From: a bacterium
GTDB taxonomy: Bacteria > Desulfobacterota > Binatia > DP-6
Reading direction: 5' to 3'
Assembly: GCA_026129405.1 (NCBI GenBank)
Contig: JAHCID010000007.1
Location: forward strand, 207,393-271,392
DNA: 64,000 bases
Within the stretch, counting starts at the first letter, position 1, and each line of letters starts with the position of its first letter. Position numbers and translations under genes: made by a program. Under the pieces are notes generated by a model. That model worked only from the letters and a program-made list of their open reading frames with translations. It did not search any database and was not told where the DNA came from. This document shows positions 1 to 10,200 of this stretch, one piece after another.

Positions 1-132
1 GACGACGAGCGCCTCACGCTCGAGCTGCCGGCCTTCGACTGGCGCTGGCGCCTGGCGGCGGCGGCCACCGCGGCCATGCCGTTCCTCGTCCCGCATCCGG
101 TGCGCTTTCTCACCGCCACCGGCTTCTTCTGA
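1..132 (+). CDS. C-terminal end of an unidentified protein (partial)
   Basis: An open frame enters from the left edge and stops at a TGA at 130-132, giving the last 43 residues of a protein. The tail is hydrophobic near its end (MPFLVPHPVRFLTATGFF). The next gene starts 4 bases downstream on the same strand, so the two are probably cotranscribed. I do not recognise the family from this fragment. Confidence 0.5.
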   Translation, partial: DDERLTLELPAFDWRWRLAAAATAAMPFLVPHPVRFLTATGFF

Positions 133-136
133 GCCG

Positions 137-517
137 ATGCGCCAGCGCGAGCTCCAGGCCTACCTGATCGGCGCGGGCATCGCGGGCACCGCGCTCGTCA
201 TCCCCTACGCCGGCCGCTCGATCGCGAGCCTCGTCATTCCCGCCTGGGACGCGACCAACGTTCCCTTCTACCTGCTGCCGATCGTGTGGGGATTCTGGAA
301 CTGGCTCGGCGTCCGCCTCGCGAGCCCCCTGCCGCCGTGGGCCTGGGGAGCCGTGCTCGGCGTGAGCGTATCGATCGGCGTCAACCTCATCCACCTCTGG
401 CGGGGGCACTGGTTCGCGCCGCTGCTGCTCCTGGTCGCCTGGATCCCGATCATCTACGCGATCGCCTGGACGTTCGTCATCGTGCCGCTCAATCGCGCCT
501 TCGACGTCGAGCCCTGA
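137..517 (+). CDS. small integral membrane protein, function unknown
   Basis: This 126-residue protein has about four hydrophobic segments, roughly at residues 8-28, 40-60, 66-86 and 92-116, so it should sit in the inner membrane. It starts 4 bases after the stop of the truncated upstream gene, which suggests cotranscription and a shared role. I see no catalytic or metal-binding motif and do not recognise the family. It converges with the debranching enzyme gene, with a palindrome in the 47-base gap. Confidence 0.65.
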   Translation: MRQRELQAYLIGAGIAGTALVIPYAGRSIASLVIPAWDATNVPFYLLPIVWGFWNWLGVRLASPLPPWAWGAVLGVSVSIGVNLIHLWRGHWFAPLLLLVAWIPIIYAIAWTFVIVPLNRAFDVEP

Positions 518-530
518 TTCGCCCTCGGGC

Positions 531-550
531 GCCGGCGTCGCGACGCCGGC
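531..550. terminator. perfect 20-base palindrome between convergent genes
   Basis: GCCGGCGTCG is followed immediately by its exact reverse complement, in the short gap between two converging genes. A hairpin could form on either transcript, so a bidirectional terminator is plausible. There is no T tract, so the termination role is inferred. Confidence 0.4.
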
Positions 551-564
551 CGCGGCCGCCGCCT

Positions 565-2670
565 TCACGGCCGGCCGTCCTCCGCTCCCGCGATCGTGCA
601 GCGCACCAGCTCGGCGACGCTCCACGCCTGCGCGATGCAGCCGCGCGGGTAGTACGGCGCCTCGGCGTCGAAGATCTCGCTCACCTCGCCCGTGCACGCC
701 TCGCTCAGCGCCGACGTGGTCGCGGCCTCGACGAGGTCCCGCACGGTCGCGGTGTCGCCGGGATGCACGCGCAGCCAGGCGTCGGCGAACGGCCCGAGGA
801 GCCAGGCCCACACGGTGCCCTGGTGGTACGCGGCGTCGCGGTTGCGCAGGTCGCCGCAGTAGGTCGGGCGGTAGTCCGGATGGCCGGGCGCGAGCGTGCG
901 CAGCCCCACCGGCGTGAGGAGATGGTCGCGCGCCTGCTCGACGACGGGTCGCCAGCGCTCCGGCGCGAGCACGGGATAGGGCAGCGCGATCGCGAGCAGC
1001 TGGTTCGGACGCAGGCTCGAGTCGACCGCGCCGACCACGCCGTCGACGTCGACCACGTCGTGGCAGTACCCACCTGCGCCCCACCAGAAGCGCGCGTTGA
1101 ACGACTCGCGCGCTACCTCCGCGAGATGGAGCAGGCGGCGCGCGGTCGCGGCGTGGCCGTCCTCCGCGGCCCAGTCGGCGACCAGACGGAGCGCGTTGTA
1201 CCAGAGGGCGTTGATCTCGACCGCCTTGCCCCGCCGCGGCGTCACCACCCAGCCCTCGACCTTCGCGTCCATCCAGGTGAGCTGGTAGCCCTCGGCGCCC
1301 TGGCGCAGGAGGCCGTCGGCCGGGTCGATGCCGATGCCGAAGCGCGTGCCGGCGACGTGGCGGTCGACGATCTCCTGGATCGCGGGCATGAGCTCGCGGC
1401 GCAGCGTCGGATCGCCGGTGAGCGCCGCCTGGCGGCCGAGCGCATGCACGAACCAGAGCGTCGCGTCGGCGGTGTGGTAGACGCCTTCGCTCTCGCCCTC
1501 GGGGAAGTAGTTCGGGATCAGCCCGTCGCGCAGGTGATGCGCGAACGTGCGCAGGATGGACGCCGCGTCGGCCGGGCTGCCGGCACGCAGCGTGAGACCT
1601 TCGAGCGCGATCATCGTGTCGCGGCCCCAGTCGGTGAACCAATGGTAGCCGGCGACCACCGAGCGCGCCTCGTGTCCCTCCGCGTGCTGGAGCGCCTCGT
1701 CGGCGAGGCGCGCGTGCGGCGTGACCACGAAGTGATCCGCGGCGAGCGCCAGCTCCGCGCCGACGCCGGTGCGCAGCGCCGGATGGGCGCGCCCGACCAG
1801 CTCCCGCCGCCGCGCCGCCTCGGCGGCGCGGGCCTCCTCCCAGCCGAGCGCCTCCATCTCGTCCCAGGGCTGCATCGAGGCGACGACGGTCACGACGTCG
1901 CCCGGCGCGAGCACCGCCTCCCAGTGCCCCGGGCTGACCACCGGGCCGCAGGATTCGTAGCCGCGCTCGCGCTCGACGGCGTAGAGCCGCTCGACGCACG
2001 CCTCGGCGGGCAGGAAGCGCACCGGACGCGGCCCGTACGCGCCCAGGCGCACCGGCGGCAGATCCACCGCGCGCACCTCGATCCCGGATCCGTGCTCCCC
2101 CACGCCGTACGGGAAGTGCGGCGCCTCGAAGCGCGCGCCGGGATAGCGACCGGCGAGCCCGTCGACGGGACGGTCGTGCAGCCGCAGGTTGAGCTCGGGC
2201 CGCAGATCGAGCCGCACCGGCCCGGGGGCCGCGAGCAGCGTCCAGCCGCACAGCGCGGTGTTGCGCAGGTGCGGCATCACGATGCGGCGCTCGAGCACCG
2301 TGCCGGCGTGCGCGAAGCGCCACACCGGCAGGCCGTCCTCGAGCGCCACCTCCTCGAGCGCGTCGGTGGGAAGATGCATCGGCCCGACGAACGGCGCCTC
2401 GCCGCCGAGCCGTAGCGGCGCGTCCTCGCCGACGCACAGGGTCTCCGCGAGGCCCGCGACGGCGAGCATGCGGCCGATGGGGGCGGGCAGCGCGGCGACG
2501 AGCAGGCCGTGGTAGCGCCGCGTCGCGACGCCGCCGAGCGTGCCGCTGGCGTAGCCGCCGAGGCCGTTGGTGACGAGCCACTCCCGCGTCGCGAGCAGCT
2601 CCGGGGCGTCGCCGCGGGCCCAGGCCACGCGGCGCACGATGGCGTGCGGTCGGGGATCTATCGGAGTCAT
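565..2670 (-). CDS. glycogen debranching enzyme (amylo-alpha-1,6-glucosidase type)
   Basis: This 701-residue protein matches the bacterial/archaeal glycogen debranching enzyme family, with an N-terminal GDE_N-like domain and a C-terminal (alpha/alpha)6 GDE_C domain. The N-terminal signature WLVTNGLGGYASGT lies at residues 31-44, and the GDE_C signature GYHWFTDWGRDTMIAL at 341-356. It should hydrolyse alpha-1,6 branch points of glycogen or maltodextrin in the cytoplasm. The start at 2670 forms an ATGA overlap with the stop of treZ upstream, so the pair is translationally coupled. An in-frame ATG further upstream lies inside treZ and is rejected. The neighbouring TreZ and the distant phosphorylase at 30.2 kb point to glycogen turnover. 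Confidence 0.9.
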   Translation of the reverse strand: MTPIDPRPHAIVRRVAWARGDAPELLATREWLVTNGLGGYASGTLGGVATRRYHGLLVAALPAPIGRMLAVAGLAETLCVGEDAPLRLGGEAPFVGPMHLPTDALEEVALEDGLPVWRFAHAGTVLERRIVMPHLRNTALCGWTLLAAPGPVRLDLRPELNLRLHDRPVDGLAGRYPGARFEAPHFPYGVGEHGSGIEVRAVDLPPVRLGAYGPRPVRFLPAEACVERLYAVERERGYESCGPVVSPGHWEAVLAPGDVVTVVASMQPWDEMEALGWEEARAAEAARRRELVGRAHPALRTGVGAELALAADHFVVTPHARLADEALQHAEGHEARSVVAGYHWFTDWGRDTMIALEGLTLRAGSPADAASILRTFAHHLRDGLIPNYFPEGESEGVYHTADATLWFVHALGRQAALTGDPTLRRELMPAIQEIVDRHVAGTRFGIGIDPADGLLRQGAEGYQLTWMDAKVEGWVVTPRRGKAVEINALWYNALRLVADWAAEDGHAATARRLLHLAEVARESFNARFWWGAGGYCHDVVDVDGVVGAVDSSLRPNQLLAIALPYPVLAPERWRPVVEQARDHLLTPVGLRTLAPGHPDYRPTYCGDLRNRDAAYHQGTVWAWLLGPFADAWLRVHPGDTATVRDLVEAATTSALSEACTGEVSEIFDAEAPYYPRGCIAQAWSVAELVRCTIAGAEDGRP

Positions 2671-4604
2671 GTCTCCTCGTCGGCGGGACGGAGCAGGACG
2701 GCGGCCTGCCCCGGAAGATGCCAGCCGTCGTCCCCCTCCACGGCCGGGATGCCGGCGCCGCCGTACGCCGGGCCTTCGGAGCTCCAGAGCACGCACCAGC
2801 CGTGGCGCGTCGGCGACGCCAGCAACGGCTCGGGCGCCGGCGCCAGCAGCACGTCGGCGCCGAGATTCAGCAGCAGCAGTCGGTCGCCGCGCTCGTGCAC
2901 GAAGCGCAGCGCGAGCGCCGCCGGCGCGAGCACCGCGCCGTGCATGCGGTCGGCGCGCTGCTGCGCGATCGCCGGCTCGGCGCGCCGCAGGCGCAGCAGA
3001 TCGCGATGGAGCCGGGTCACGTGGGCGTGGCGCGTGCGCTCGGCGTCGTCGAGGCGGCAGCGCGCGAACGTCTCGGGGTCGTGCGGATCCGGCAGCGCGG
3101 CCTGCATGGCGTCCGTCGCGAGCGAGGGGAACTGACGCAGGAACGCGCGCCGGCCCTCGGCCACGGCGCGCGCCAGGTCGGGCCGGTGGTCCGCGAAGTA
3201 GTGGAACGGAGCGCTCGCCCAGTACTCCTGACCCTGGAACAGCATCGGCGTCGCCGGCCCGAGGAGGAGCAGCGCCGTCAGGGCGCGCAGCCGCGCGGGG
3301 GCGACCCGTGCCGCGAGCCGCCGGCCGCCGGGCCCGTTCGCCACCTGGTCATGGTTCTCGAGGAAGGTGACGAACGCGGTGGCGTCGAGATCGAGCGCCG
3401 GCGTGCCGCGGCGGGCGCGCTGCCAGAGATAGCGCTGGCCCTGATAGAGGAAGCCCCAGCGCAGCGCCGAGTAGAGCTCCTGCGGCGTGCCGCCGTAGTC
3501 GGTGTAGTAGGCCTCGCGCCGGCCCGTCGCCGCGACCACCGCGGCGTGGTGGAAGTCGTCGTTCCACAGCGCGTCGAGACCGTAGCCGCCGCGGGCCGGC
3601 GGGCGCACCAGGCGCGCCTCCTGCGGCTCGTTCTCGGCGACGAGGACGATCGTGCGCGGCGCCGCCGCGGCGCGCGCCGCGGTCGCGATGTCCGCCAGCA
3701 CGTGGCGCGCCGAGGCGTCGAAGATCTGCTGGGTGGCGTCGAGGCGCAGGCCGTCGAGGTGGAACTCGTCGATCCAGTACGCCGCGTTGGCGACGAAGAA
3801 CTCGCGTACCGGCCCGGCCTCGGGACCATCGAAGTCGAGCGCTTTGCCCCACTCGTTCTCGTAGCGGTCGGTGAAGTAGGCGGACGCGAAGCGCTCGAGG
3901 TGGCAACCGTCCGGGCCGAGGTGGTTGTAGACGACGTCGAGCAGGACGCCGAGGCCGTGCGCGTGGGCGGCGTCGACGAAGCGGCGGACGTCGTCGGGCG
4001 TGCCGTAGAGCCGGCTCGGCGCCCATAGCGCGACGCCGTCGTAGCCCCAGCCGAAGCGGCCGGGGAACTCGGCGATCGGCATCACCTCGACGGCGGTGAC
4101 GCCGACGTCGCGCAGCCCCGCGAGCCGCGCCGCCGCCGCCGCGAAGGTCCCCTCGGGCGTGAACGTGCCGACGTGCAGCTCGTAGAGCACGAGCCCGTGC
4201 GTGCCGAGACCGGGCCACTCGGCGTCGTGCCAGACGAACGCCGTCGGATCGACGACCTGCGACCAGCCGTGCGGGCCGTCGGGCTGCGCGCGCGACGCCG
4301 GGTCGGGCAACGGATCGCCCCCGTCGAGCAGGAAGGCATAGCGGTCGCCCGCGTAGAGCCCGTCGACCCGCGCCGCGAAGTAGCCGCCGGCCTCGGCGAC
4401 GAGCGGCGCCGGCGCCGCGAGCGACGGCGAGGCGAGCGCGACCCGCGTCGCGCGCGGCGCCCAGACGCGCACCAGCGCACCGCCGTCGCCCGGCTCGACG
4501 CCGACGGGTCGACGGCGCACGCCACGTCCGCTCCGGCCGTGCGCGGCGAACGCCGCCGGCGGCGATGCGTCGCCGCGCGCGGGGGGTGCAACGATGGCGG
4601 TCAT
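2667..4604 (-). CDS. treZ: malto-oligosyltrehalose trehalohydrolase
   Basis: This 645-residue GH13 enzyme releases trehalose from maltooligosyltrehalose. An N-terminal beta-sandwich (about residues 40-130) is followed by the TIM barrel. DVVYNH is at 223-228. The nucleophile Asp289 lies in DGLRLDA, the acid/base Glu324 in VAENE, and Asp419 in ENHDQ, so the full catalytic set is present. MPIAEFPGRFGWGYDGV (175-191) is typical of TreZ rather than branching enzyme. I chose the ATG at 4604 because a longer frame upstream has unstructured Arg-rich sequence and the family is about 600 residues. TreY, its usual partner, is not in the window. Its stop overlaps the start of the debranching enzyme. Confidence 0.92.
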   Translation of the reverse strand: MTAIVAPPARGDASPPAAFAAHGRSGRGVRRRPVGVEPGDGGALVRVWAPRATRVALASPSLAAPAPLVAEAGGYFAARVDGLYAGDRYAFLLDGGDPLPDPASRAQPDGPHGWSQVVDPTAFVWHDAEWPGLGTHGLVLYELHVGTFTPEGTFAAAAARLAGLRDVGVTAVEVMPIAEFPGRFGWGYDGVALWAPSRLYGTPDDVRRFVDAAHAHGLGVLLDVVYNHLGPDGCHLERFASAYFTDRYENEWGKALDFDGPEAGPVREFFVANAAYWIDEFHLDGLRLDATQQIFDASARHVLADIATAARAAAAPRTIVLVAENEPQEARLVRPPARGGYGLDALWNDDFHHAAVVAATGRREAYYTDYGGTPQELYSALRWGFLYQGQRYLWQRARRGTPALDLDATAFVTFLENHDQVANGPGGRRLAARVAPARLRALTALLLLGPATPMLFQGQEYWASAPFHYFADHRPDLARAVAEGRRAFLRQFPSLATDAMQAALPDPHDPETFARCRLDDAERTRHAHVTRLHRDLLRLRRAEPAIAQQRADRMHGAVLAPAALALRFVHERGDRLLLLNLGADVLLAPAPEPLLASPTRHGWCVLWSSEGPAYGGAGIPAVEGDDGWHLPGQAAVLLRPADEET

Positions 4605-4821
4605 CGGCGCCTCGGAAAGCAACGCAGGTGCCAGCGACGCGCGCCGACGAACGCTGGGCTTTCCGCCGCACGCGCCGCGCGCGATGAACAAACCTCCGCG
4701 GCGCGCAGGGCGATTCTTGCAGAACGTCACCCGGCGATCGCGCCGCGAGCGCGCGGCGACGCTGGCATGGAGCCTTGCAGCGCCGGAGCGTGCGCCGCGC
4801 CGGCGGCGGGGAGCTACGCAC

Positions 4822-5157
4822 ATGGGCAGACGCACACCGACGCTCGCGCTCGCCACGGTCCTCGCCGCCGGCACGCCGGGGCTGGTACCGGCGCAGCCGG
4901 ACGACGGCTCGCCGATGCGACCGGGCGGCGGCGTCCCCACCGGCGCCGCCATGGGCGAGACGATGCTGACCGGCACCGTGACGTCGCTCGAGCGTGCGGC
5001 GGGACGTTTCACCCTCGACGCCGGCGGCCGGCGCATCGAGCTCCAGCTCACGCCCGAGGCCGTGGCGGACGTCGCCTCGGGCCAGCGGGTCACGGTGATG
5101 TTCGGCATCCGCCCCGAGTCCGGCCCCACGGCCGTACCGGGCGGCCTCGGTCGCTGA
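4822..5157 (+). CDS. small exported protein, unknown
   Basis: The protein has 111 residues. Residues 1-27 look like a signal peptide (a basic MGRR start, then a hydrophobic stretch ending in PAQ). The mature part contains a short beta-rich segment (LTGTVTSLERAAGRFTLDAG) resembling small periplasmic OB-like or DUF5666-type folds. I use the ATG at 4822 because it places the signal peptide at the N terminus, whereas longer frames add Arg-rich sequence. The gene is divergent from treZ and has no obvious partner. The function is unknown. Confidence 0.55.
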   Translation: MGRRTPTLALATVLAAGTPGLVPAQPDDGSPMRPGGGVPTGAAMGETMLTGTVTSLERAAGRFTLDAGGRRIELQLTPEAVADVASGQRVTVMFGIRPESGPTAVPGGLGR

Positions 5158-5162
5158 GCCGA

Positions 5163-6197
5163 TCAGGCGCGCCAGGGCTCGACGACGATCTTCGCGTGCG
5201 CGTCCGGCGTGGCGAGGGTCCGGAACGCGTCCGCGACGCCCGCGACGCCGACGGTGCCGGTGACGAGCGGCGCGACGTCGATGCGTCCCTCGGCGAGATG
5301 CCCGAGCGTGTCCATGAACTCGCCGGGCGTGTAGCCGAGCACGAACTGGAGGCTCAGCTCCTTGTTGATGCCCATGATCGGCTTGATGACGTCGTCCTCC
5401 ATGCAGACGCCGGCGACGACGATGCGCGCGCCCTGCGGCGCGCTGCGCATGAGCTCGCGCAGCACGCCGGGGACGCCGACGCACTCGAAGATCACGGCGG
5501 GACGAAGGTCCGCGGCCTGGCGATAGGCCTGCATGGTAGGCGTCGCGGCGGGGTCGACGACCGCGTGCGCGCCCATGGTCGTCGCCAGCTGGCGGCGCAG
5601 CGGCGAGTAGTCGGCGGCGACGATGGGCTCGACCCCCTTCAGCTTCAGCGCCGCGACGACGGCGAGCCCGACCGGCCCGCAGCCGACCACCAGCGCCGCG
5701 TCGACCCGCGCGTCGAGCCGCGCCTTCTCGACCGCGTGCAGCCCGACCGCCATGGGCTCGGTCATGGCCGCCTGGTGCGTCGGCAGGCCGTTCGGCACCG
5801 GCAGCGCCATCGCGGCGGACAGCACCATCAGCTCGCCGTAGCCGCCGGGGACGTCGTTCGAGTAGCCGACGCCCTGGATGCCCGTGCCGCGGAAGAGGAT
5901 GGGCATCGAGACGACGCGCTCGCCCGGCTTCGCCATGCCGCTCGCGTCGGGCCCGTACTCCAGCACCTCGGCGCAGAACTCGTGGCCCATGACGATGTCG
6001 CGCGTCGGGTCCATCACGAACGGCGCCCCGCTCTCGCGCGCCGCCTCGACCATCTTGTCGGCGTGGTGCATCGCGTGCAGGTCGGAGCCGCAGATGCCGC
6101 AGGCGAGCGTCCGAACCAGCATCTCGCCGGAGCCGGGCTGCGGATCGGGCACGGTGTCGACGACGATCTGCCGATCGCGGAGGACGGCGGCGCGCAT
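5163..6197 (-). CDS. zinc-binding medium-chain dehydrogenase
   Basis: This 344-residue protein belongs to the MDR alcohol/polyol dehydrogenase superfamily. The GroES-like domain carries Cys36 (GICGSDLH) and the Gly-His-Glu motif at 71-73, which form the catalytic zinc site. A Rossmann domain follows with VVGCGPVGLAV. The four-cysteine structural zinc lobe of classical ADHs is absent: the stretch after the GHE motif has no Cys cluster. It probably oxidises an alcohol or reduces an aldehyde with NAD(P)H, but the substrate cannot be read from the sequence. It is divergent from the tesB gene across a 77-base gap that should hold both promoters. Confidence 0.85.
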   Translation of the reverse strand: MRAAVLRDRQIVVDTVPDPQPGSGEMLVRTLACGICGSDLHAMHHADKMVEAARESGAPFVMDPTRDIVMGHEFCAEVLEYGPDASGMAKPGERVVSMPILFRGTGIQGVGYSNDVPGGYGELMVLSAAMALPVPNGLPTHQAAMTEPMAVGLHAVEKARLDARVDAALVVGCGPVGLAVVAALKLKGVEPIVAADYSPLRRQLATTMGAHAVVDPAATPTMQAYRQAADLRPAVIFECVGVPGVLRELMRSAPQGARIVVAGVCMEDDVIKPIMGINKELSLQFVLGYTPGEFMDTLGHLAEGRIDVAPLVTGTVGVAGVADAFRTLATPDAHAKIVVEPWRA

Positions 6198-6274
6198 GAC
6201 CGGCAGTCAGACCACCGCTCGTCCCGACGCGCAAGCCGGTCGCATCGGACACCGGGGCGTGCGAGAAGCCCCGC

Positions 6275-7147
6275 ATGCAGGCCGCCGTCGATCAGCTGCT
6301 CGGGATCCTCGACCTCGAAGCGATCGAGGTGAACATGTTCCGCGGCCGCAGCCCGGACGAGAACCGCCAGCGCGTCTTCGGCGGCCAGGTCGCGGGCCAG
6401 GCGCTGGTCGCCGCCGGCCGTACCGTCGAGCGCGGCCAGGTGCACTCGCTGCACGCCTACTTCCTGCGCCCCGGCGACCCGACGGTGCCGATCCTCTACG
6501 ACGTCGACCGCATCCGTGACGGCAAGACGTTCGCCACCCGGCGCGTGGTCGCGATCCAGCACGGCAAGGCGATCTTCAACCTGGCGGCGTCGTTCCAGCC
6601 GCTCGAGGAGGGCCCCGAGCATCAGATGGCGATGCCCGAGGCCCCCGATCCCGACACGCTGCCGTCCGCGGCGGAGCGGCTCGAGAAGGTGCGCGACACG
6701 CTGCCGAAGGAGGCGCTCGAGTGGCTGTCGCGCGACCGGCCGATCGAGATCCGCCCGGTCGTCGCCGGCAACCCGTTCAAGCCGACGAAGCGCCCGCCGA
6801 AGCAGCTCGTCTGGATCCGCGCCAGCGGCCGGCTGCCCGACGATCCACTGATCCATCAGTGCGTCGTCTGCTACGCGTCGGACCTGACGCTGCTCGACAC
6901 CGCCGCCCTGCCGCACGCGATCCCCTGGAACGACCCGGCCTACGTGATGGCCAGCCTCGACCACGCCATGTGGTTCCACCGCCCGTTCCGCGCCGACGAG
7001 TGGCTGCTGTACGCGCAGGAGTCGCCCTTCGCCGGCGGGGCGCGCGGCTTCACCATGGGGCACCTGTTCTCGCGCGACGGACGGCTCGTCGTCAGCGTCG
7101 CGCAGGAGGGGCTGATCCGCCCGGTGGGACGCCGGTCGGAGGGGTGA
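6275..7147 (+). CDS. tesB: acyl-CoA thioesterase II
   Basis: This 290-residue double-hotdog protein matches TesB in length and motifs. The N-terminal hotdog carries RVFGGQVAGQAL and HSLHAYFLRPGD. The C-terminal one carries SLDHAMWFHRPFRADEW, the region of the catalytic Asp, with the expected Ser/Gln-rich part following (QESPFAGGARG). It should hydrolyse medium- and long-chain acyl-CoA in the cytoplasm. It fits the many acyl-CoA enzymes of the window but stands alone as a transcription unit. The Asp-Ser/Thr-Gln triad was not aligned residue by residue. Confidence 0.92.
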   Translation: MQAAVDQLLGILDLEAIEVNMFRGRSPDENRQRVFGGQVAGQALVAAGRTVERGQVHSLHAYFLRPGDPTVPILYDVDRIRDGKTFATRRVVAIQHGKAIFNLAASFQPLEEGPEHQMAMPEAPDPDTLPSAAERLEKVRDTLPKEALEWLSRDRPIEIRPVVAGNPFKPTKRPPKQLVWIRASGRLPDDPLIHQCVVCYASDLTLLDTAALPHAIPWNDPAYVMASLDHAMWFHRPFRADEWLLYAQESPFAGGARGFTMGHLFSRDGRLVVSVAQEGLIRPVGRRSEG

Positions 7148-7283
7148 GCGGGAATCTGCCCGGCGCCCGACGAGAGCGACTTGGGGTGCCGCTTCCTGCG
7201 CTGCCGGCGCGCCATGCATCGTCGGGCGGCGGCCCGATCGGCATGTGAAGCGGGCGCCGCGTCCTTGGGCCCCGCCTCGATCG

Positions 7284-10200
7284 TCAGCGCGAGAACGTGC
7301 CCTCGAGCAACGCGAGCATCCCGAGGCTTCCCGAAGGCACGAGCACCGCCGCGACGATCGGATGCTGCGACAACGGGGCGAAGGCCCCGCCATCGAGAGC
7401 CTGAATGCGTTCGATCGCGACCTCGGCCTCCTTGCGCAGCGCCGCGTCCTCGGGATCCGCAGAGGCCGCGAGCCGCCACGACTGCTCCCGCATCCGGGCC
7501 AGGGCCGCGATTCTGGCTCGCTGGGCGGCACGACGAACGAAGATCGCGCACGCGACGACCGACGCCGCGAGAAGACCGAGGATGACGAGAAGGCTGGGCG
7601 GGAACGCCCAGGCGTCCAGAAGCGTGCTGCGGGCCGCCAGCATCAAAGCTATCGCCAGCCCCGGATAGAAGACGAACGGCGCTACGCAGTCACTGTGCCG
7701 CTCGATGAGACGAATGCGGGCGAGCTCCCGAGCCCCGAGGATTCCCGTTCCCCAAGCCGCGCTGCGCTCCGCGAGTTCCGCGTCCGTCCACGGCTGGCTC
7801 AGGGCGCCCAGCTCGTCGATGAAGCGTACCGCCAGGCGGCTGACGTCCACCACCATGAAGTTCAGATAGACGACGGCCGCCATGCAGACGATCCCGACGA
7901 TCACGCTGCTCCCACGCGCGACCGCCCCGCGCGCCGGCACGCGCGGAAAGCCGAGCATCGCGAGCAAGCACCAGGCCGTCGCGAGGAACAGCAGCGCCCC
8001 GGCGAGAGCGCGCAGGTAGCGCACCCTCGGCGTCCCTCGCATGATGTAGCCCTTCCAGAGATCGTGGGCGGTGACCGCGGGCGCGGCGCTCCCACCCTTC
8101 ACCCGAAGGCTCGGATGCATTCGTCCCCTCGCCGCGTCGTACAGTACCTCCCGCAGCCCCGTCGCCCCCCCTGCGAAGCCGGTCTGCCAGCCGTAGTCCG
8201 CCGCGATCTGCGAGTCGCTCGCCGCGAGCGCATGGTGGATACGCACGATGAGGCCGAGCGCGATGAGGGTGGTCCATCCGTCCAGCACGGTCGTCGGCCA
8301 GGTGCTGACCCCGTCGGCCAGGGAGAGGGGCTCACCGTGTCCCATCGTCTCCCACACGAGGAGCAGTACGACCAGGATCGGCGCGGCGGCGACGGCGACG
8401 ACGGCGAGCCCGCGGAGGCGCGTCTCGGCGGCGCTCGCGCGGTTCGGCAGCGCCGGCGCCGCCAGAAGCACCCCGACGATCACGAGCCCGAGGAGGAGCA
8501 CGCCGTCCACGCGCGCCAATCGCCAGAACGCATCGGTCTGCAATCCGAGCAGATCGGGAGGCTGCGGGTGGCGGATGCCGTTCGCCGGGGTGGCATCGTC
8601 GATGCTGAGATCGATGGCGCCGTAGCGACCGACCTCGAAGAGGCGCGGCGGCAACGCGTCGCGATGTAGGCCTGGGGTGCTCCCGTTCGGCGGCGCATCC
8701 CGACTCAACGCGGCCAGCGTCGCCGCATAGAGAGCCGTCTGGTACGCGTCGCGAAACGGCGGCACGCCGCCCTGCTGCTGCCAATGCACCTGCAACCCGA
8801 ACCCGGAGGCCACGACGAGGTTTCGCGTCCACGCGAGCTCGGCCGGGTGCAGCATGACCGCGTCCAGGTCCGTCGTGAAGAAGACGACATCGGGGAAGCG
8901 CGGACGCAGTGCCTGGAGGACGAGCAGCTTATCGTACGCATCCGTGCCCAGGACGCCGATGGCACCGATGCGACGACAGTGATCGAGGAGGCGTCGGCCC
9001 AATCCGCACTCGTCCGCTGCTCGTAGGCGGCGATTCACGGCCTCGATGCGGTCGGCTACCCGCCGTAGATAGTCGAGCTGACCGTTGCCTTCGGGGCGCT
9101 CGAGGGCTTCGCGCCACCGCCGCAGCTCCTCCACGGTCGGCACGAGGCGCCCGCCCCCGTTCCCGCTCTTGTCAGAGGCCGCCTTGCGCTCGCGGGCGAG
9201 GCTCCCGTCCAGTCCACGAAGATACGCGAACCGATACAGCGGAGTGCACTCCCCCTCCCCCTCGATGCAAAGTGGCGGCTTGTTGGCGGCGTGGGCGCTG
9301 AGCTTCCGCTCGAACGTGCTCGGGAACGCTCGCCCGTAGAACGTATCCCACTCGGTGACCAGCGCCACCGCGTCGCGACGGCCCTTCCCCAGGTCCAGGC
9401 CGCGAAGCGCGAGCTCGTCGACGAGCGTGCGGGCGAGCCGACCGTCGTCGGCGATGTGACGAGTGATCGTGGCGCCGCGTCGCGACAGCTGCCTCGCGAG
9501 GCGCTCGTACTTTTTGCGGCTGCCAAGCTCCGCGTCCAGCGTCCCCTGGTCGACCGTGGCCCACGGCGAGTGGAAGAGCATCCGGAACGGGAGACCGACC
9601 GGCACGCCCTCGACCCCGCGGAGCAGCGCGACGAGCCCCCGCGAGCCGCGCGGACCGATCACGTGCACCGGCCCCCGCTGCCCTGGCGCCAGGACCTGGA
9701 CGATCTCGGCGAGATCGTCGATCGGCCGCGCACCGAGCAGGTTCACCGTGATCCAGAGCACCAGCACGTGGGTCGGCCGCCCGGGATCAGGGTCGGGCCG
9801 TAACGCGTTCCGCGTATACACCTCGAACGGGATCGCCGAGCCGGTCCCGTCGGCCGATACGACCCGGTAGCGCACGTGCTCCTCGTCGCTCGGGACGTAG
9901 CCGGTCTTCCCGAGCGCCGCCACGACGGCGTAGCGATCCCGCAGGCGACTTTCCGCGTCGTCCGGCGTCCCACCCGAGCGCAGCACGACGGGCAGAACGC
10001 GCGTTCCCTGAGGGAGTGGAAGCGTCGGGCCCGCATCACCGCAGCCCGCGTTCGGACTCCTGCGCTTACATGCGGCGACGTGGGCGTCCACGGCCTGGAG
10101 CGGGTCCTGCCAGAGGCGGGCGGGGGCGGCCGACACACGCGCTCCGTCGTCGAGGCTCGCCGCCTCGTGAGGCCGGGACGATACGAGCGGGACGTCACGC

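Noticed and set aside
3349-6276. 975-residue minus-strand frame across treZ, the small exported gene and the zinc dehydrogenase gene
   Set aside because: Arg/Ala-rich shadow of real genes in very GC-rich DNA; no motif; crosses divergent genes.
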